Positions 18,243-26,920 are shown, counted from the stretch's first letter. The stretch is 64,000 nt of DNA from Adlercreutzia equolifaciens (GCF_029076695.1 NZ_JARFIK010000002.1:496001-560000); one strand, 5' to 3'. A program made the numbers and translations. The notes: a model not told the origin generated them from the letters alone.

Positions 18243-19622
18243 ATGGCAGGCAGTATGGAGAAGCGCGCTTCCTGGTCGGGTAAGTGGGCATTTATTTTGG
18301 CGGCGGCCGCCTCGGCCGTGGGCCTGGGAAACATGTGGCGTTTCCCCTATTTGGCGGCAAAGTACGGCGGCGGCACCTTCCTTATTACCTATCTGGTGCT
18401 GGTGTTCACCTTCGGCGTTTCGCTGTTGCTGCTTGAGACGGCCCTCGGTCGCAAGACGGGCCAGTCCGCCATCGGCGCATTCAGCAGCTTCGGCAAGAAG
18501 TACACGTTCATCGGCGTGCTGGCCAGCGCGGTGCCGTTCATCATCACCCCTTATTACTGCATTATCGGCGGTTGGGTGACGAAGTACGCTGCATCGTATC
18601 TGGGCGTGGGCGCCGACGCTCTGGCCGACGGCGGTGGATTCTTCACCAGCTTCATCACCAGCAACGTGGAGAGCTACGTGTGGATGCTCGTGTTCATGAT
18701 TCTCGTGTTCGTTGTTGTGGGCCTGGGCGTAAAGGGCGGCATCGAGAAGGCCAACCTGTTCATGATGCCCGCGCTTATCATCATGGCCATCGCCATTGCC
18801 ATCTACACTCTGACCATGCCGGGCGCTGTTGACGGCGCGCTGTACTACCTGACGCCGGACTTCAGCAAGTTCTCGCCCGAGCTGGTCATTTCGGCTCTGG
18901 GCCAGATGTTCTACAGCTTGTCGCTGGCCATGGGCATCATGATCACCTACGGTTCCTACATGCGCAAGCAGGACAGCCTCACGTCCTCGGTGGTGCGCAT
19001 CGGCGGCTTCGACCTGGGCGTGTCGTTCCTGGCCGGCCTCATGATCGTGCCCGCTGCCTTCGTGGCCATGGGCTCTGGTGACGCCGTGGCGTCCGCCGCC
19101 GGCCCGTCACTCATGTTCATCACGCTGCCCGGCGTGTTCGCCGATATGCAGGGCATGGCCGCCGTTATCGGCTTCGTCTTCTTCCTGCTGGTGCTGTTTG
19201 CGGCTCTGACCAGCGCTATCTCGCTGACTGAGACGCTGGTGTCCATCGTGCAGGACGGCATGAAGTGCAGCCGCGGCAAGGCCCTGGGCATCATCATCGC
19301 CTTCGTGGTTATTGCAGGCTCTATCATCAACGCCGGCTACAACGGCCTGTCCTTTATCGAGCCGCTCGGCGAGGGCTCCAGCATGCTCGACTTCGCCGAC
19401 TTCATCTCGAACTCGGTGCTCATGCCCATCGTGGCGCTGCTCACCTGCATCTTTGTGGGTTGGATCATCAAGCCGAAGGCCATCATCGACGAGGTGCGCA
19501 TTTCTGCGCCGTTCAAGGCGGCCGGTGCTTGGACCATCATGATCAAGTACATCGCTCCCGTCCTGGTCATCATCATCCTGGTGGCCTACGTGGCCGCTCA
19601 GTTCGGGTTCTTCAGCATGTAA
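18243..19622 (+). CDS. Sodium-dependent transporter, NSS (SNF) family
   Basis: This 459-residue protein has about 11-12 membrane segments. The N-terminal helix 1 signature AAAASAVGLGNMWRFPYLAAKYGGGTFLITY is the hallmark of neurotransmitter:sodium symporters of the bacterial LeuT/TnaT/MhsT type, including the unwound GLGNMWRFP that binds Na+ and substrate. The family imports amino acids or related amines; the specific substrate is not readable. ATG 18243 follows GAGAAGGAAAGGG; ATG 18216 in the same frame is less well placed. Confidence 0.93.
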   Translation: MAGSMEKRASWSGKWAFILAAAASAVGLGNMWRFPYLAAKYGGGTFLITYLVLVFTFGVSLLLLETALGRKTGQSAIGAFSSFGKKYTFIGVLASAVPFIITPYYCIIGGWVTKYAASYLGVGADALADGGGFFTSFITSNVESYVWMLVFMILVFVVVGLGVKGGIEKANLFMMPALIIMAIAIAIYTLTMPGAVDGALYYLTPDFSKFSPELVISALGQMFYSLSLAMGIMITYGSYMRKQDSLTSSVVRIGGFDLGVSFLAGLMIVPAAFVAMGSGDAVASAAGPSLMFITLPGVFADMQGMAAVIGFVFFLLVLFAALTSAISLTETLVSIVQDGMKCSRGKALGIIIAFVVIAGSIINAGYNGLSFIEPLGEGSSMLDFADFISNSVLMPIVALLTCIFVGWIIKPKAIIDEVRISAPFKAAGAWTIMIKYIAPVLVIIILVAYVAAQFGFFSM

Positions 19623-19626
19623 ATCA

Positions 19627-19658
19627 GAGGGTTAGAAAGCTTCGACTTTCTAACCCTC
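19627..19658. terminator. Perfect 13-bp hairpin after the NSS transporter
   Basis: GAGGGTTAGAAAG and CTTTCTAACCCTC form a perfect 13-bp stem with the loop CTTCGA. It abuts the second structured element directly, as the 15704 hairpin nearly abuts the first. No T-run follows. Confidence 0.65.
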
Positions 19659-19776
19659 CTCGACGCTGCGGGTCCGACAGGCACCTGCACTTGACCCTTG
19701 TTTTGGGCACGGCGTTGGCTCAAGCCAACTTGGCCCAAAGGCGGGCCAATTGCAGGCACCTGTCGGACCCTCGCTG
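19659..19776 (-). repeat. Structured intergenic element, copy 2
   Basis: It has the same architecture as 15734-15850. CTCGACGCTGCG leads into a 20-bp outer stem (19670-19689 with 19751-19770, two C/A-type mismatches). Then come CTTGACCCTTGTTT, the inner stem TTTGGGC/GCCCAAA (19702-19708, 19733-19739), the apical GTTGGC-TCAA-GCCAAC, AAGGCGGGC and the closing CTCGCTG. Outer-stem sequence is entirely different from copy 1 and the inner stem differs by three compensated pairs. Both mismatches become G-U on the minus strand. It sits between the NSS transporter and ychF. Confidence 0.75.
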
Positions 19777-19815
19777 TCTTCCTTGGGCGAACCTGCGAAT
19801 TGGGATAATTAGATT

Positions 19816-19821
19816 TATAAT
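19816..19821 (+). promoter_or_regulatory. -10-like TATAAT before ychF
   Basis: A consensus TATAAT in a locally AT-rich stretch, 43 bases before the ychF start. The -35 is not clear. Confidence 0.45.
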
Positions 19822-19863
19822 AGGGCGACGAAAATTCTGAAAGCTCATTAGTGAGGAAATATA

Positions 19864-20937
19864 ATGGCTCTTTCCATTGGTATCGTGGGACTGCCCAATG
19901 TGGGCAAGTCCACGCTGTTCACGGCTATGACCAACAAGGGCGGTCTGGCGGCCAACTACCCCTTTGCCACCATCGAGCCCAACGTGGGCATCGTGCCCGT
20001 GCCCGATGACCGCCTGGATGCCCTGGCGGAAATCGACCACCCGGCAAAGATCGTGCCCGCCACGGTGGAGTTCGTGGATATTGCCGGTTTGGTGGCCGGC
20101 GCCTCCCAAGGCGAGGGCCTGGGCAATCAGTTCCTGGCCAACATTCGCGAGACCGATGCCATTGCGGAAGTGGTGCGCTTCTTCGGCGATCCAGATGTCA
20201 CCCACGTGTCCGGCAAGGTGGACCCGCTCTCCGATGTGGACACCATCAAGACCGAGCTTATCCTGGCTGACATTGCCACGGTGGAGAAGGCCATCCCCCG
20301 TCTGGAGAAAGAGGCCAAGCGCGACAAGTCTGGCGTAGCCAAGCTGGAGGCGGCGAAAAAGGTGCTGGCAGGCCTCAACGAGGGTCATCGCGCCCGCACG
20401 CTGGGTCTTTCCGACGACGAGGTAGAGGCTATCTACGAGCTGCATCTGCTGACCATGAAGCCCATGCTCTACATTGCCAACGTTGATGAAGACGCCGTGT
20501 CCGCCGAGCTGCCGGAAATCGATGGGTGTACGCCCGTGCCCATCTCGGCCAAGGTGGAGGCCGACATCGCCGAGCTGGCCGAGATGGATCCCGCCGAGGC
20601 CAAGGAGTACATGGAGGCTCTGGGCTTAGGCGAGAGCGGTCTGGCGCGCCTCATCCGCGAGGCTTACGCGCTGCTGGGCCTGCAAAGCTACTTCACCAGC
20701 GGCGAGACCGAGACCCGCGCCTGGACCATTCCCGTGGGAGCCAAGGCCCCGCAGGCCGCCGGTGTCATCCACACCGACTTCGAGCGCGGCTTCATCAAGG
20801 CCGAAACGGCCAGCTTCGAGGACTACGTGGCCCTGGGCGGCGAAAAGGGCTGCCGCGATGCGGGCAAGCTGCGCCAGGAAGGCAAGGACTACGTCGTGCA
20901 GGACGGCGATGTCATGCACTTCAAGTTCAACGTGTAG
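19864..20937 (+). CDS. ychF: Redox-responsive ATPase/GTPase YchF (OLA1 family)
   Basis: This 357-residue Obg-family P-loop NTPase binds ribosomes and hydrolyses ATP. The P-loop [15 protein letters not shown], the switch region [22 protein letters not shown] and the RETDAI motif are intact. A coiled-coil insertion and the C-terminal TGS domain ([15 protein letters not shown]...[15 protein letters not shown]) follow. Length is normal (~363). A weak GAGG precedes the ATG. Confidence 0.97.
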   Translation: MALSIGIVGLPNVGKSTLFTAMTNKGGLAANYPFATIEPNVGIVPVPDDRLDALAEIDHPAKIVPATVEFVDIAGLVAGASQGEGLGNQFLANIRETDAIAEVVRFFGDPDVTHVSGKVDPLSDVDTIKTELILADIATVEKAIPRLEKEAKRDKSGVAKLEAAKKVLAGLNEGHRARTLGLSDDEVEAIYELHLLTMKPMLYIANVDEDAVSAELPEIDGCTPVPISAKVEADIAELAEMDPAEAKEYMEALGLGESGLARLIREAYALLGLQSYFTSGETETRAWTIPVGAKAPQAAGVIHTDFERGFIKAETASFEDYVALGGEKGCRDAGKLRQEGKDYVVQDGDVMHFKFNV

Positions 20938-20943
20938 ACCCCT

Positions 20944-21666
20944 ATGGCTGCGCTTCTGGAAGAGTATCGCCGTCAGCAACGGTTGGGGCTTGAGGGGAAC
21001 ATCTACCATAAGACCCAGGTTGAGCTGGCCTACAACTCCAATCACATTGAAGGCTCGCGACTGACCGAAGATCAGACGCGGCAGATTTTCGAGACACGTA
21101 CCATCGACGGTCATGCACGACTGGCTGATATCCAGGATGCGACGAACCATTTTCGCCTGTTCGATCAGATGTTGGAGATAGCCAGTGATCCCTTGACTGT
21201 CGATCTGCTGCTCTCCTTTCACGAGACGTTGAAACGCGGGACGCAGCAAGCCGAGTCGGATCCTGTTTTTCAGCCCGGTGTCTTTAAAACATTGCCCAAC
21301 GAAGTAGGAGGCGTACTGACAACGCCTCCCGTGGATGTCCCTGCGCAGATTCAGGCGCTGCTGGAGGATTACGAAGGCGGCGCGCGCACGTTTGAGGCGA
21401 TTGTCGATTTTCATGCGCGCTTCGAGCGCATTCATCCCTTCCAGGATGGCAATGGGCGTATCGGCCGCATGCTCATGTTCAAGGAGTGCCTCCGAATCGG
21501 CATCGTGCCTTTTATCGTACGCGACGATATGAAGCAGTTCTATTACCGTGGTTTGGCAAACTACGGAGAGGAGCCGGGCTGGCTGTTGGATACCTGCCGA
21601 AGCTTCCAGGATGATTTCCAGGTCCGCTTCCTGCCCCTCGTACCTCATGTGAGCGATGCTGAGTAA
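20944..21666 (+). CDS. Fic family AMPylase-like protein with N-terminal inhibitory helix
   Basis: This 240-residue protein has the Fic active-site motif HPFQDGNGR (164-172) with the catalytic histidine, which transfers AMP or another nucleotide moiety to protein hydroxyls. An N-terminal S32-N-H-I-E36-G motif fits the autoinhibitory (S/T)xxxE(G/N) helix of class II Fic proteins, so it should be self-inhibited. It starts seven bases after ychF and may be read from the same transcript. The 3' 155 bases overlap a minus-strand gene. The target is unknown. Confidence 0.9.
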   Translation: MAALLEEYRRQQRLGLEGNIYHKTQVELAYNSNHIEGSRLTEDQTRQIFETRTIDGHARLADIQDATNHFRLFDQMLEIASDPLTVDLLLSFHETLKRGTQQAESDPVFQPGVFKTLPNEVGGVLTTPPVDVPAQIQALLEDYEGGARTFEAIVDFHARFERIHPFQDGNGRIGRMLMFKECLRIGIVPFIVRDDMKQFYYRGLANYGEEPGWLLDTCRSFQDDFQVRFLPLVPHVSDAE

Positions 21667-23323
21667 GCGTAGGGACGCGTTTCAATGGCGGCTCTGGCTG
21701 GGCTCTCCGTGTGTCTTTGCGAAGCTTGCGGCAAAATGCAAGGCCCAGGAGAAGGGGCGAAGTATAAATCAAGGGAAGAGCGTATCTCGCATCAAACATG
21801 GGCGCAATGAGGCAGGCGGCTAGGGAGACGATAACTGCCGCGTAGCAAGGCAAGATCGGCGATTTGCGTTTGAGTAAAATGACGAAGCTCAAAAGAGGGA
21901 TTGCCGTGGCGTAGAGCCATGTTTGAAACAGCGCTCCCACGATCGGCAAATTTGACTCTGAATCATAGAGGCCCATCATGAATTCTCGATACACGTCAAG
22001 ACGCTTTGGTCTCCAAATCAGCGATGAGCCAGAGTGCTCGACATCGCCGGTGTCTCTATGAATGTTAATTGTTCCGCCTGGCAAAAGGTAGGGTGATGCC
22101 GTTTCCATAAAGGTTGCCAAATAGGTTTCTGGGTGCCGAAGGCCCTGGGCAATCCAGACGCGAAAGTAGTCTGAGAAGTCGGAGGTGTCGCTCTCCAGGT
22201 TCATGCCGTATTTGACCGGATCATGCCAACCGGGCTTGTAGCGCTCGGCCAGGTCGTCGTAACCCAGTACTTTATCGATGGCCTGCTGCTCGGATTCGGT
22301 TACCTCATCACCGTGCTCGAGAACAAAACGAGCGGTTTGCTGAAACGGCAATCCCAGAGCTTCCTGCTTGCCCCCTGGAGCAACGTCAAGCAGCGGGAAG
22401 ACGCAAAGCGGAAGTACGATATACATCAAAGCGAGAGAGCTGACGAAGCAGGCTGCCATGCGGCAGCAGGCTGATTTCGCAGGGTCTGTTCCTCTGCGGT
22501 TCCTGCTTCGGATGCTTGGCTTGCGGCGGGGCGTTCCCTTTCTTTTCCTCCAGGCCAGCAGTGCCGATATACCAAGCACCACAAGGGTGAAGGCCACAAC
22601 ATATACCCCCGTCTTCTTCGTAAGGCACAGGAGGGGACAGAGGCTTAAGAACCACAGGAAGGTAGAGCGCTTGTTGAGGCATAGCCCTTTAGTGCGTGCG
22701 GTTTCCACCACGATAAGAAACCACGGTATATAGAGCCAGGAGAAGAACGTGTCTTTGATCATCGTTCCCGCGTAGCAGCCATAGAAGGGCAGGATAGCGT
22801 AGAGGGCTACAATGCCAACTCTCAGGGCTCGAGGGCAATCCATCGCCCGAAGATACTCGATCCCCGCAGCGAGCGCCGCGGCGGTTCCAGCGGCTTGCAG
22901 GAGAACAAAAGCGAAAACTCCGTAATTCCACGAGCCAAAGAGGAGGTCGCTGGCGCGTGCGAAAGCACCAAAAACCAATGTATCGAAAATAGGATGATGA
23001 TCTGAAAAATAGTTATCTATGATGCTCTCTGTGGGACCCCAGGGGATGAAATAGATCGGATGGCCTTCGGGATAGCACTGCCAAATCTGGTAATAGGTGT
23101 CCCAAATCATTGATCCGGGATACAGCGCAACAAGCCAGGGGACCCACAGCACGAATAAGAGAGCCGCCACTTTGACGATTCGGCGGCTATCAAGCTGTAC
23201 CGAGGTGTTTCCGACTCGAGCGTGCTGCCCTATGGACGGCCTAGGAGGTCGAGTAGAGTTTGCGGAGGGCTTCCGTGCTGTGCGAACGCTAAGTATGGCT
23301 GACTGGCTGTCATCGAGTGTCAT
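21512..23323 (-). CDS. Multi-spanning membrane protein, possible GT-C-type (DUF6020-like)
   Basis: This ~603-residue protein has a polar N-terminus, about 11 hydrophobic segments and a large extracytoplasmic loop (about 370-480). The first loop (YPGSMIWDTYYQIWQCYPEG...SDHHPIFDTLVF) resembles the acidic and DHHP motifs of GT-C glycosyltransferase-like families often annotated DUF6020. Enzymatic function is not demonstrated by sequence. The frame runs 155 bases into the oppositely oriented Fic gene, giving a basic, proline-rich tail that may reflect a lost stop codon. Its base composition is visibly less GC-rich than its neighbours. ATG 23323 is chosen; a GTG at 23428 extends the frame without a ribosome-binding site. 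Confidence 0.72.
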   Translation of the reverse strand: MTLDDSQSAILSVRTARKPSANSTRPPRPSIGQHARVGNTSVQLDSRRIVKVAALLFVLWVPWLVALYPGSMIWDTYYQIWQCYPEGHPIYFIPWGPTESIIDNYFSDHHPIFDTLVFGAFARASDLLFGSWNYGVFAFVLLQAAGTAAALAAGIEYLRAMDCPRALRVGIVALYAILPFYGCYAGTMIKDTFFSWLYIPWFLIVVETARTKGLCLNKRSTFLWFLSLCPLLCLTKKTGVYVVAFTLVVLGISALLAWRKRKGTPRRKPSIRSRNRRGTDPAKSACCRMAACFVSSLALMYIVLPLCVFPLLDVAPGGKQEALGLPFQQTARFVLEHGDEVTESEQQAIDKVLGYDDLAERYKPGWHDPVKYGMNLESDTSDFSDYFRVWIAQGLRHPETYLATFMETASPYLLPGGTINIHRDTGDVEHSGSSLIWRPKRLDVYREFMMGLYDSESNLPIVGALFQTWLYATAIPLLSFVILLKRKSPILPCYAAVIVSLAACLIAPMFDARYALPLIYTSPLLLGLAFCRKLRKDTRRAQPEPPLKRVPTLTQHRSHEVRGAGSGPGNHPGSFGRYPTASPAPLRSLPNHGNRTASYRRVR

Positions 23324-23619
23324 AATTGTTTCGTACCTTGCTATGTGCACCGCTCGGCAAGAGAAACGCAGAGCGGCTTTCGTTCTCTGAGGTGTTCTCA
23401 CCAACTTATCTGCAACAGGATAACGCACTCAGCGAAATATAGGGGGCAACTACTTTGACGGTAGATCTCGGAGGCCTCGCTTAGGCGGGCGCGATCGAGC
23501 AATCTTTGCGGCGCGTCTCTTCTAAAGCTTGTGAAAAAACAGGGGCCGTCAACGCTGAAATCTATAATAATGGGAATCGCCATACTGCTATTTATTTGAA
23601 GAGTGATTTCGGAGGAATC

Positions 23620-24801
23620 GTGGCTAACGGGAAAGACACCATTTGGAGTGTGCCCTTTGTGGTGCTCATGGCGGTGAACTTCTTTCAGTCCATGGCGGCG
23701 TTCATGGCCAATGCCACGCTGCCGGTGTTCGCCGATTCCCTGGGCGCCTCGGCCTCCATGGTGGGCGTGGTGGTCAGCACCTTCACACTTTCGGCGTTGC
23801 TGGTGCGTCCCTTTGCGGGGCCGGCGTTCGACAGCTTCTCGCGCAAGAAGCTGCTTTTGGGCGCTCAGGGCATTATCTGCCTGTCTTTGTTTCTCTATGG
23901 CGTGGTGGACGATTTGGGCGCGCTGTGCGCGGTGCGTTTGCTGCACGGCGTGGGCATTGGCTGCGGCGGTCCTCTGGCCATGTCGCTGGTGTCGGAATTC
24001 CTGCCGGCGAACAAGTTTGCCAGCGGTATTAGCATTTACGCGCTCGCTCAGTCCTTTGCCCAGGTCATCGGTCCTGCTACGGGGCTCTATCTCGTGAATT
24101 TCGTGGGTTTCTCGGCGGCGTATTTTCTGGCGGCCGCGCTGTTGTTGGTGGCCATGGGCGGTATCTTCCTCATTCGCGAGCCCTATCGCGAGCACCTGCC
24201 CTATCAGCTGAAGCTGTCGCGTATGTTCGCCCGTGAGGCCGTCAGCAAGGCCGCGGCCCTTATGCTGCTGGGAACCTCCTTTTCGTGCATGGCTTCCTAT
24301 GTGGTGCTGTACGGCTACGAGCGAGGCGTGGCCGACATGGGCGTCTTCTTCATTGTGTATGCGCTGTGCCTGGTGGTAACGCGGCCGGTGTTCGGCACCA
24401 TGGCCGATCGTGTGGGGACGCCGAAGGTGCTCGTGCTGGGCGTGGTGTGCTTTGCGGTATCTTACGGACTGCTGTCCCAAGCGCACGACTTGGGGGGCTT
24501 CTTGGCGGCGGCTGTCTTCGGCTCGGCGGGATTCGGCTGTTGCGCGCCGCTGCTCCAGTCCATGGGGCTCGCCTCGGTGTCGGTGGAGCATCGCGGCGCG
24601 GCCAGCAACACCATGTTCACGGGGCTTGATCTGGGCACGATGGCCGGTCCTCTGATAGGCGGCGCCGTCGTGGAGTCCCTGGCGCTTTCCCTGGGGTCGC
24701 AGGTGTCGGCTTACAGCTCGATGTGGCTCATCATGCTGGTGCCGGCCATGGGCACCCTGATTATTGCGCTGTTCTGGTGCTTTCGCCGCGCGAAGGGCTA
24801 G
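23620..24801 (+). CDS. MFS transporter
   Basis: This 393-residue protein has 12 predicted membrane helices. The major facilitator motif between helices 2 and 3 reads RPFAGPAFDSFSRKKLL, with the corresponding repeat TRPVFGTMADRVGTPKVL in the second half. The family exports drugs or metabolites or imports small solutes; the substrate is unknown. GTG 23620 follows GGAGGA exactly; upstream in-frame codons lack a site. It is followed by crcB after 11 bases, and the run continues to 26868. Confidence 0.9.
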   Translation: MANGKDTIWSVPFVVLMAVNFFQSMAAFMANATLPVFADSLGASASMVGVVVSTFTLSALLVRPFAGPAFDSFSRKKLLLGAQGIICLSLFLYGVVDDLGALCAVRLLHGVGIGCGGPLAMSLVSEFLPANKFASGISIYALAQSFAQVIGPATGLYLVNFVGFSAAYFLAAALLLVAMGGIFLIREPYREHLPYQLKLSRMFAREAVSKAAALMLLGTSFSCMASYVVLYGYERGVADMGVFFIVYALCLVVTRPVFGTMADRVGTPKVLVLGVVCFAVSYGLLSQAHDLGGFLAAAVFGSAGFGCCAPLLQSMGLASVSVEHRGAASNTMFTGLDLGTMAGPLIGGAVVESLALSLGSQVSAYSSMWLIMLVPAMGTLIIALFWCFRRAKG

Positions 24802-24812
24802 GGGGATCTGCC

Positions 24813-25193
24813 GTGGGTGTGCTTTGGGTTGGCCTGGGTGGATTCGTTGGCGCAGTGCTGCGCTACCTGGTAGGCCTGGCGTTGCCGGTGGGTGAGGGGA
24901 CGTTCCCCGTGGCCACGTTTGCCGTGAACTTGGTGGGCTCGTTTGCCATCGGGTTCATAGTGGGGGCGGTGGAGGCGCGCCCCGGCGCCCTCTCCTCGGA
25001 GATGGTGCTGTTTTTGAAGACCGGTGTCTGTGGCGGGTTTACCACGTTCTCCACCTTTTCCCTGGAGACGCTTCAGCTTTTCGAGCGCGGCGCATGGGCG
25101 CTCGGCGGTGCCTATGCCGCGGCAAGTCTTGCGTGCTGCGTAGCAGGGGTGCTTTTGGGTCGCTGCGCGGCGTTGCGCCTGCTGGGGGAGTAG
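24813..25193 (+). CDS. crcB: Fluoride channel CrcB/Fluc
   Basis: This 126-residue four-helix protein of the CrcB/Fluc family forms dual-topology dimers exporting fluoride. The asparagine motif FAVNLVGSFAIG and the phenylalanine box GGFTTFSTFSLET are intact. GTG 24813 starts 11 bases after the MFS stop, preceded by GGGGG. No fluoride riboswitch is visible because the gene lies inside an operon. A single copy would have to work as a homodimer. Confidence 0.93.
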   Translation: MGVLWVGLGGFVGAVLRYLVGLALPVGEGTFPVATFAVNLVGSFAIGFIVGAVEARPGALSSEMVLFLKTGVCGGFTTFSTFSLETLQLFERGAWALGGAYAAASLACCVAGVLLGRCAALRLLGE

Positions 25194-25234
25194 ATTAAGA
25201 TAGCGGCGGAAACTACGTGCCGAAGGAGGCTTTT

Positions 25235-26197
25235 ATGGCGAATTACGAGGAGCGCGGCACTGGTCGCGACGGACGTGATCAGAGAGGCGGTCGCGAGGGC
25301 CGCGGTGGGCGCGGGGGTCGCGAAGAGCGACGCCCGAGCCGCGAGGAGCAGCGCGAGCAGCGCCGCGCCGAAGCGGTGCGTCACAACGGCCTGATGAAGG
25401 CCGCCTTTGCCGCCGAGACGGCGGAAACCGTCGAGCATGCGGTTATCTACGAGGAAGGGGAGGGCCGCGAGCTGCCCCTGCCTGAGCCTGTGGCCGAGGC
25501 TACGGAAACCCTAGTGGTCACCTCTTTTGCCCCTGAGGCGCTCTATCGCGACGGCAAGGGAAAGTGCGCGGTGGTAGACCCGGCCAACTTTACGCGCCCT
25601 GGTGGCGCCTACGAGGATGGCGCCTTTGGCCCCGAGCAAATTCTGTGCTCCGAGAGCAACCTGTATCCGGTGCTCCAAGGCGTCGCCGACGAGTACCATC
25701 GCAAGAACAAGGACTATCGTCGCGGCTCGCTGTTTACCGATCGCGCGCTGTGGCTGCCCGAGGTGCTGTTCTCGCGCTCGGGCGACGTGCGCCGCGCCGG
25801 CGTCATTGCCGTGGCCGAGCCCGTGCGGGCTTTCGCGCTGGAAAACCATCGTCCCGAGGCCGAGGTGGAGCGCGCCCTGCGCGACCGCATCGAGACGCTG
25901 CTGCGCATTGCTGCGGCCAACGAGGTGGAAACCCTGGTGGTGGGCGCGTTCGGCTGCGGGCGCAACGGTTACGAGCCCGATCAGGTCATCGCGTTGTTCC
26001 AGGCGTGGTTCGCCGAGCACCCGGGTGCGGTGCCACGCGTGGTGTTTGCCGTGCCCCGCGCCCAGTTTGACGCCTTCGATGACGCCTTCGGTCAGCCCAA
26101 GGTCGAGGAAGTGGTTGAGGTGGCCGAGGAAGAACCCGACGAGGAGCGCGAGGACTGGCGCGACATCGAACTGCCCGAGGGCATTACGCTGCGATGA
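25235..26197 (+). CDS. PARG-like protein (TIGR02452/DUF2263 family)
   Basis: This 320-residue protein has a first ~50 residues that are an Arg/Gly/Glu-rich low-complexity tail, followed by a macrodomain-type region. The motif VDPANFTRPGGAYEDGAFGPEQILCSESNLYPVL corresponds to the GG...QE loop of microbial poly(ADP-ribose) glycohydrolases, and VETLVVGAFGCGRNGYEPDQV is the typical C-terminal macrodomain motif. It would remove ADP-ribose from proteins or metabolites; this is a family-based inference. The ATG at 25235 follows GAAGGAGG. The stop overlaps the next gene by four bases. Confidence 0.85.
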   Translation: MANYEERGTGRDGRDQRGGREGRGGRGGREERRPSREEQREQRRAEAVRHNGLMKAAFAAETAETVEHAVIYEEGEGRELPLPEPVAEATETLVVTSFAPEALYRDGKGKCAVVDPANFTRPGGAYEDGAFGPEQILCSESNLYPVLQGVADEYHRKNKDYRRGSLFTDRALWLPEVLFSRSGDVRRAGVIAVAEPVRAFALENHRPEAEVERALRDRIETLLRIAAANEVETLVVGAFGCGRNGYEPDQVIALFQAWFAEHPGAVPRVVFAVPRAQFDAFDDAFGQPKVEEVVEVAEEEPDEEREDWRDIELPEGITLR

Positions 26198-26868
26198 CCG
26201 ATTTCGAGAATCGTCTTGCCCCGGATACCGATATCGTTGGGCCGGGGCAGCGCTCGGCGGTGGAGCCGCTTGAAGTGTTCCTGTCCCGCGAGCCTCGTTT
26301 CGCCGTGGCTTTTTCCGGAGGCTGCGACTCGTCGCTGCTGCTGGCGGCCGCGAAGCTGGCCGGCAACGAGGTGCACGCTTACCTGGTGAAGACGGCCTTC
26401 CAGCCGACATTCGAGCTGGAAGATGCCCGGCGCGTTGCGGACGCGCTGGGGGTGCCGCTTACGGTAATCGAGGCCGATGTGCTAGCCGAAGAGACCATTT
26501 GCGCGAATCCGCCCGACCGCTGTCGCTTGTGCAAGGCCTTCATCTTCCGTGCGATTCGTAAGGCGGCGACAGCTGACGGCTTTACTGTGCTGGTTGACGG
26601 CACCAATGCCACCGACGATCCCGAGCGGCGCCCGGGCTTTGCGGCCCTGGACGAGGCGGCCGTCGTCTCGCCTCTGCGCCGCGCCGGCATGAGCAAGGCT
26701 AACGTGCGCGCGGTGCTGACACATTTGGAGGAGTCGTTCGATCTGGCGCCGGGCGCCCTCCTGTCCGCTAAGCCCAGCTTTCCCTGTCTGGCGGTCTACG
26801 TGCCCGCTGGAGAGCGCATAACGCAGAAGGGACTCGACGAGGCGGCGCAGAGGCGGGGAGTGGCCTAG
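26194..26868 (+). CDS. LarE-like ATP-dependent sulfur transferase (PP-loop)
   Basis: This 224-residue protein has the PP-loop SGGCDSSLLL, the family motif NPPDRCRLCK and the C-terminal KPSFPCLAVYVPAGERIT. The cysteine of the last motif corresponds to the sacrificial cysteine of LarE, which sulfurises the nickel-pincer precursor. No larB or larC is near, so it could serve a different sulfuration. The family is usually ~270 residues, so the C-terminal part is short here. The start overlaps the PARG-like gene (ATGA). Confidence 0.82.
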   Translation: MTDFENRLAPDTDIVGPGQRSAVEPLEVFLSREPRFAVAFSGGCDSSLLLAAAKLAGNEVHAYLVKTAFQPTFELEDARRVADALGVPLTVIEADVLAEETICANPPDRCRLCKAFIFRAIRKAATADGFTVLVDGTNATDDPERRPGFAALDEAAVVSPLRRAGMSKANVRAVLTHLEESFDLAPGALLSAKPSFPCLAVYVPAGERITQKGLDEAAQRRGVA

Positions 26869-26886
26869 GGGGGCGCCTCTGGTGGA

Positions 26887-26920
26887 GCGGCGGTCGCAGG
26901 AGCTCGGCGACCGATGCCGC
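26887..26920 (+). terminator. Hairpin after the larE-like gene
   Basis: GCGGC-GGTCGC pairs with GCGACC-GAT-GCCGC (three-base bulge, 9-base loop), 18 bases after the stop. No T-run is present, so termination is only likely. Confidence 0.5.

Noticed and set aside
15704-19776. CRISPR array or tRNA-like interpretation of the structured elements
   Set aside because: Only two copies ~4 kb apart, no spacer-repeat periodicity and no cloverleaf; the outer stems differ, unlike CRISPR repeats.
24813-25193. Fluoride riboswitch upstream of crcB
   Set aside because: crcB starts 11 bases after the MFS gene, leaving no room for the element.
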